From NCBI GenBank assembly GCA_016719895.1, contig JADJYG010000007.1, positions 248,001 through 312,000 of the forward strand: a stretch of 64,000 nucleotides of DNA, in the 5' to 3' direction. The stretch is from Saprospirales bacterium (GTDB lineage Bacteria; Bacteroidota; Bacteroidia; Chitinophagales; Saprospiraceae). The notes beneath the pieces are model-generated. The model saw only the letters and a list, made by a program, of their open reading frames with translations, was not told where the DNA came from and made no database searches. The position numbers and the translations under genes are program-made. Shown one piece after another: positions 63,276 to 64,000 of the stretch. How positions within the stretch are numbered: the stretch's first letter is position 1; the number at the start of each line of letters is the position of its first letter.

Positions 63276-64000
63276 TTGTCTACTCACACCCGCATACTCG
63301 ACGAACTCGCCCGCACCGGCATTGACCTGCTGCTGCGCGAACCGTTTTATGCGCACGTATTCGGGAGCCTCAACAAGGAAATCGTCGGCGAGGGGCACCC
63401 CGTGGAGACCCTCGCCGTAGGCGCCGGACAGCATAGCCTTACGCTTTTTGTAAATACCGGTTTTTGGGACCAGATCCTCACCGACCCAGGACACCGTTAT
63501 GGCGTGGTAAAACACGAAATGCTGCACCTGGTATTCCGCCATTTGTTTGTCAAAGAGCCTTTTCTCGATCCCCTGCTGCTCAATGTGGCCTTCGACCTCG
63601 TGGTGAACCAGTACGTAGAGCGGCACTTGCTGCCGGCCGACAGTATTTTCCTGGAGTCTTTTTCCGATCTGGCCCTCCAGCCGGGCCAAACCTGGTACTA
63701 CTACTACAAACAACTCGAGGACCTGCGCCAGGGCCGCGGCGGCGCTGCCGGCTCGCCCGGCCGCGAACTGCTCAACAACATCCGCTCCGACTCCCACGGT
63801 CTGGAACGCCACCAACCCTGGCGCGAGCTGCGCAGCCGCAGCGAGCTGGAGCGCAATGCCGCCGAAATGCACCTCGACAGCCTCCTGCGCACCGCCCACC
63901 AACGCACCAGTGCACACGCCTGGGGCGCCCTTCCCGGCGAAGTGCGCGAACTGCTGGAAAAACAACTGCTGCGCGCAGCTCCCGCTTTCCCCTGGCGCCT
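63276..64000 (+). CDS. putative metallopeptidase/VWA-like protein (5' part, continues beyond window)
   Basis: The frame runs from TTG 63276 to the window end without a stop (at least 241 residues). The sequence begins STHTRILDELARTGIDLLL and contains VVKHEMLHLVFRHLF, a zinc-type HExxH motif, then LLLNVAFDLVVNQYVERHLLP. This is the N-terminal putative metallopeptidase part of the DUF2201/VWA-like family, usually followed by a VWA domain and paired with a MoxR-type AAA ATPase. An in-frame stop at 63270-63272 leaves TTG as the only early start. The gap from the array (63186-63275) is AT-richer and should hold the promoter, but I see no exact -7 box. Confidence 0.85.
   Translation, partial: MSTHTRILDELARTGIDLLLREPFYAHVFGSLNKEIVGEGHPVETLAVGAGQHSLTLFVNTGFWDQILTDPGHRYGVVKHEMLHLVFRHLFVKEPFLDPLLLNVAFDLVVNQYVERHLLPADSIFLESFSDLALQPGQTWYYYYKQLEDLRQGRGGAAGSPGRELLNNIRSDSHGLERHQPWRELRSRSELERNAAEMHLDSLLRTAHQRTSAHAWGALPGEVRELLEKQLLRAAPAFPWR

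Overview
The window looks like a chromosomal segment of a Bacteroidota bacterium, most likely from the Saprospiria/Chitinophagia side of the phylum; the class is an inference. The signs are a type IX secretion C-terminal sorting domain on a large surface protein, type III glutamine synthetase (GlnN), bacillithiol synthesis (BshA), a tricorn-like S41 protease with PD40 repeats, many lipoproteins, and several promoters with the Bacteroidota -7 box TAnnTTTG. Base composition is moderately GC-rich. I saw no rRNA, tRNA or CRISPR array.

Layout. 1-4.7 kb (mostly minus strand): partial bshA, a DUF1684 protein, a MacB/FtsX-type permease, a SAM methyltransferase and a small membrane protein. 4.9-18.2 kb: tricorn-like protease, glnN with a long leader, a GH3-family enzyme, an S9 peptidase and an EF-G-like GTPase. 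18.3-29.1 kb: glgB, a Crp/Fnr regulator, an OmpA-like protein, a glutaryl-CoA dehydrogenase-like enzyme, a 1168-residue type IX-secreted surface protein and an MscS channel. 29.2-38.2 kb: M1 aminopeptidase, methyltransferases, RidA, ROK kinase, lipA (broken by a one-base frameshift), FkbM methyltransferase, birA and rsfS. 38.3-46.6 kb: ftsH, two tandem NlpC/P60 hydrolases, an omega-amidase-like enzyme, an Mpo1-like protein, an enoyl-CoA hydratase, carA and a TIGR02757 protein.

46.6-64 kb is the more accessory part. It has a large P-loop ATPase under a promoter containing a perfect palindrome, followed by a 36-bp-stem hairpin. Next come a three-gene envelope cassette of unknown function, a leucine-dehydrogenase-like gene, a histidine kinase/aroB pair, a sodium:solute symporter and a small transcription unit that could encode a 22-residue membrane peptide. 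A type I restriction methylase gene (hsdM) follows. It is split by a 290-bp MITE-like element with terminal inverted repeats and a perfect 9-bp target duplication; removing the element and one duplicate restores the frame exactly. Behind it lies a translationally coupled HEPN/MNT pair, then a 1.3-kb inverted super-array of 23 copies of a palindromic 15-mer. The window ends in a partial putative metallopeptidase.

The strongest candidate for something undescribed is the repeat family GRCCTCGGAGAGGYC. It occurs four times, regularly spaced and mirror-arranged, inside the element in hsdM, and again in the large head-to-head array 1 kb downstream.
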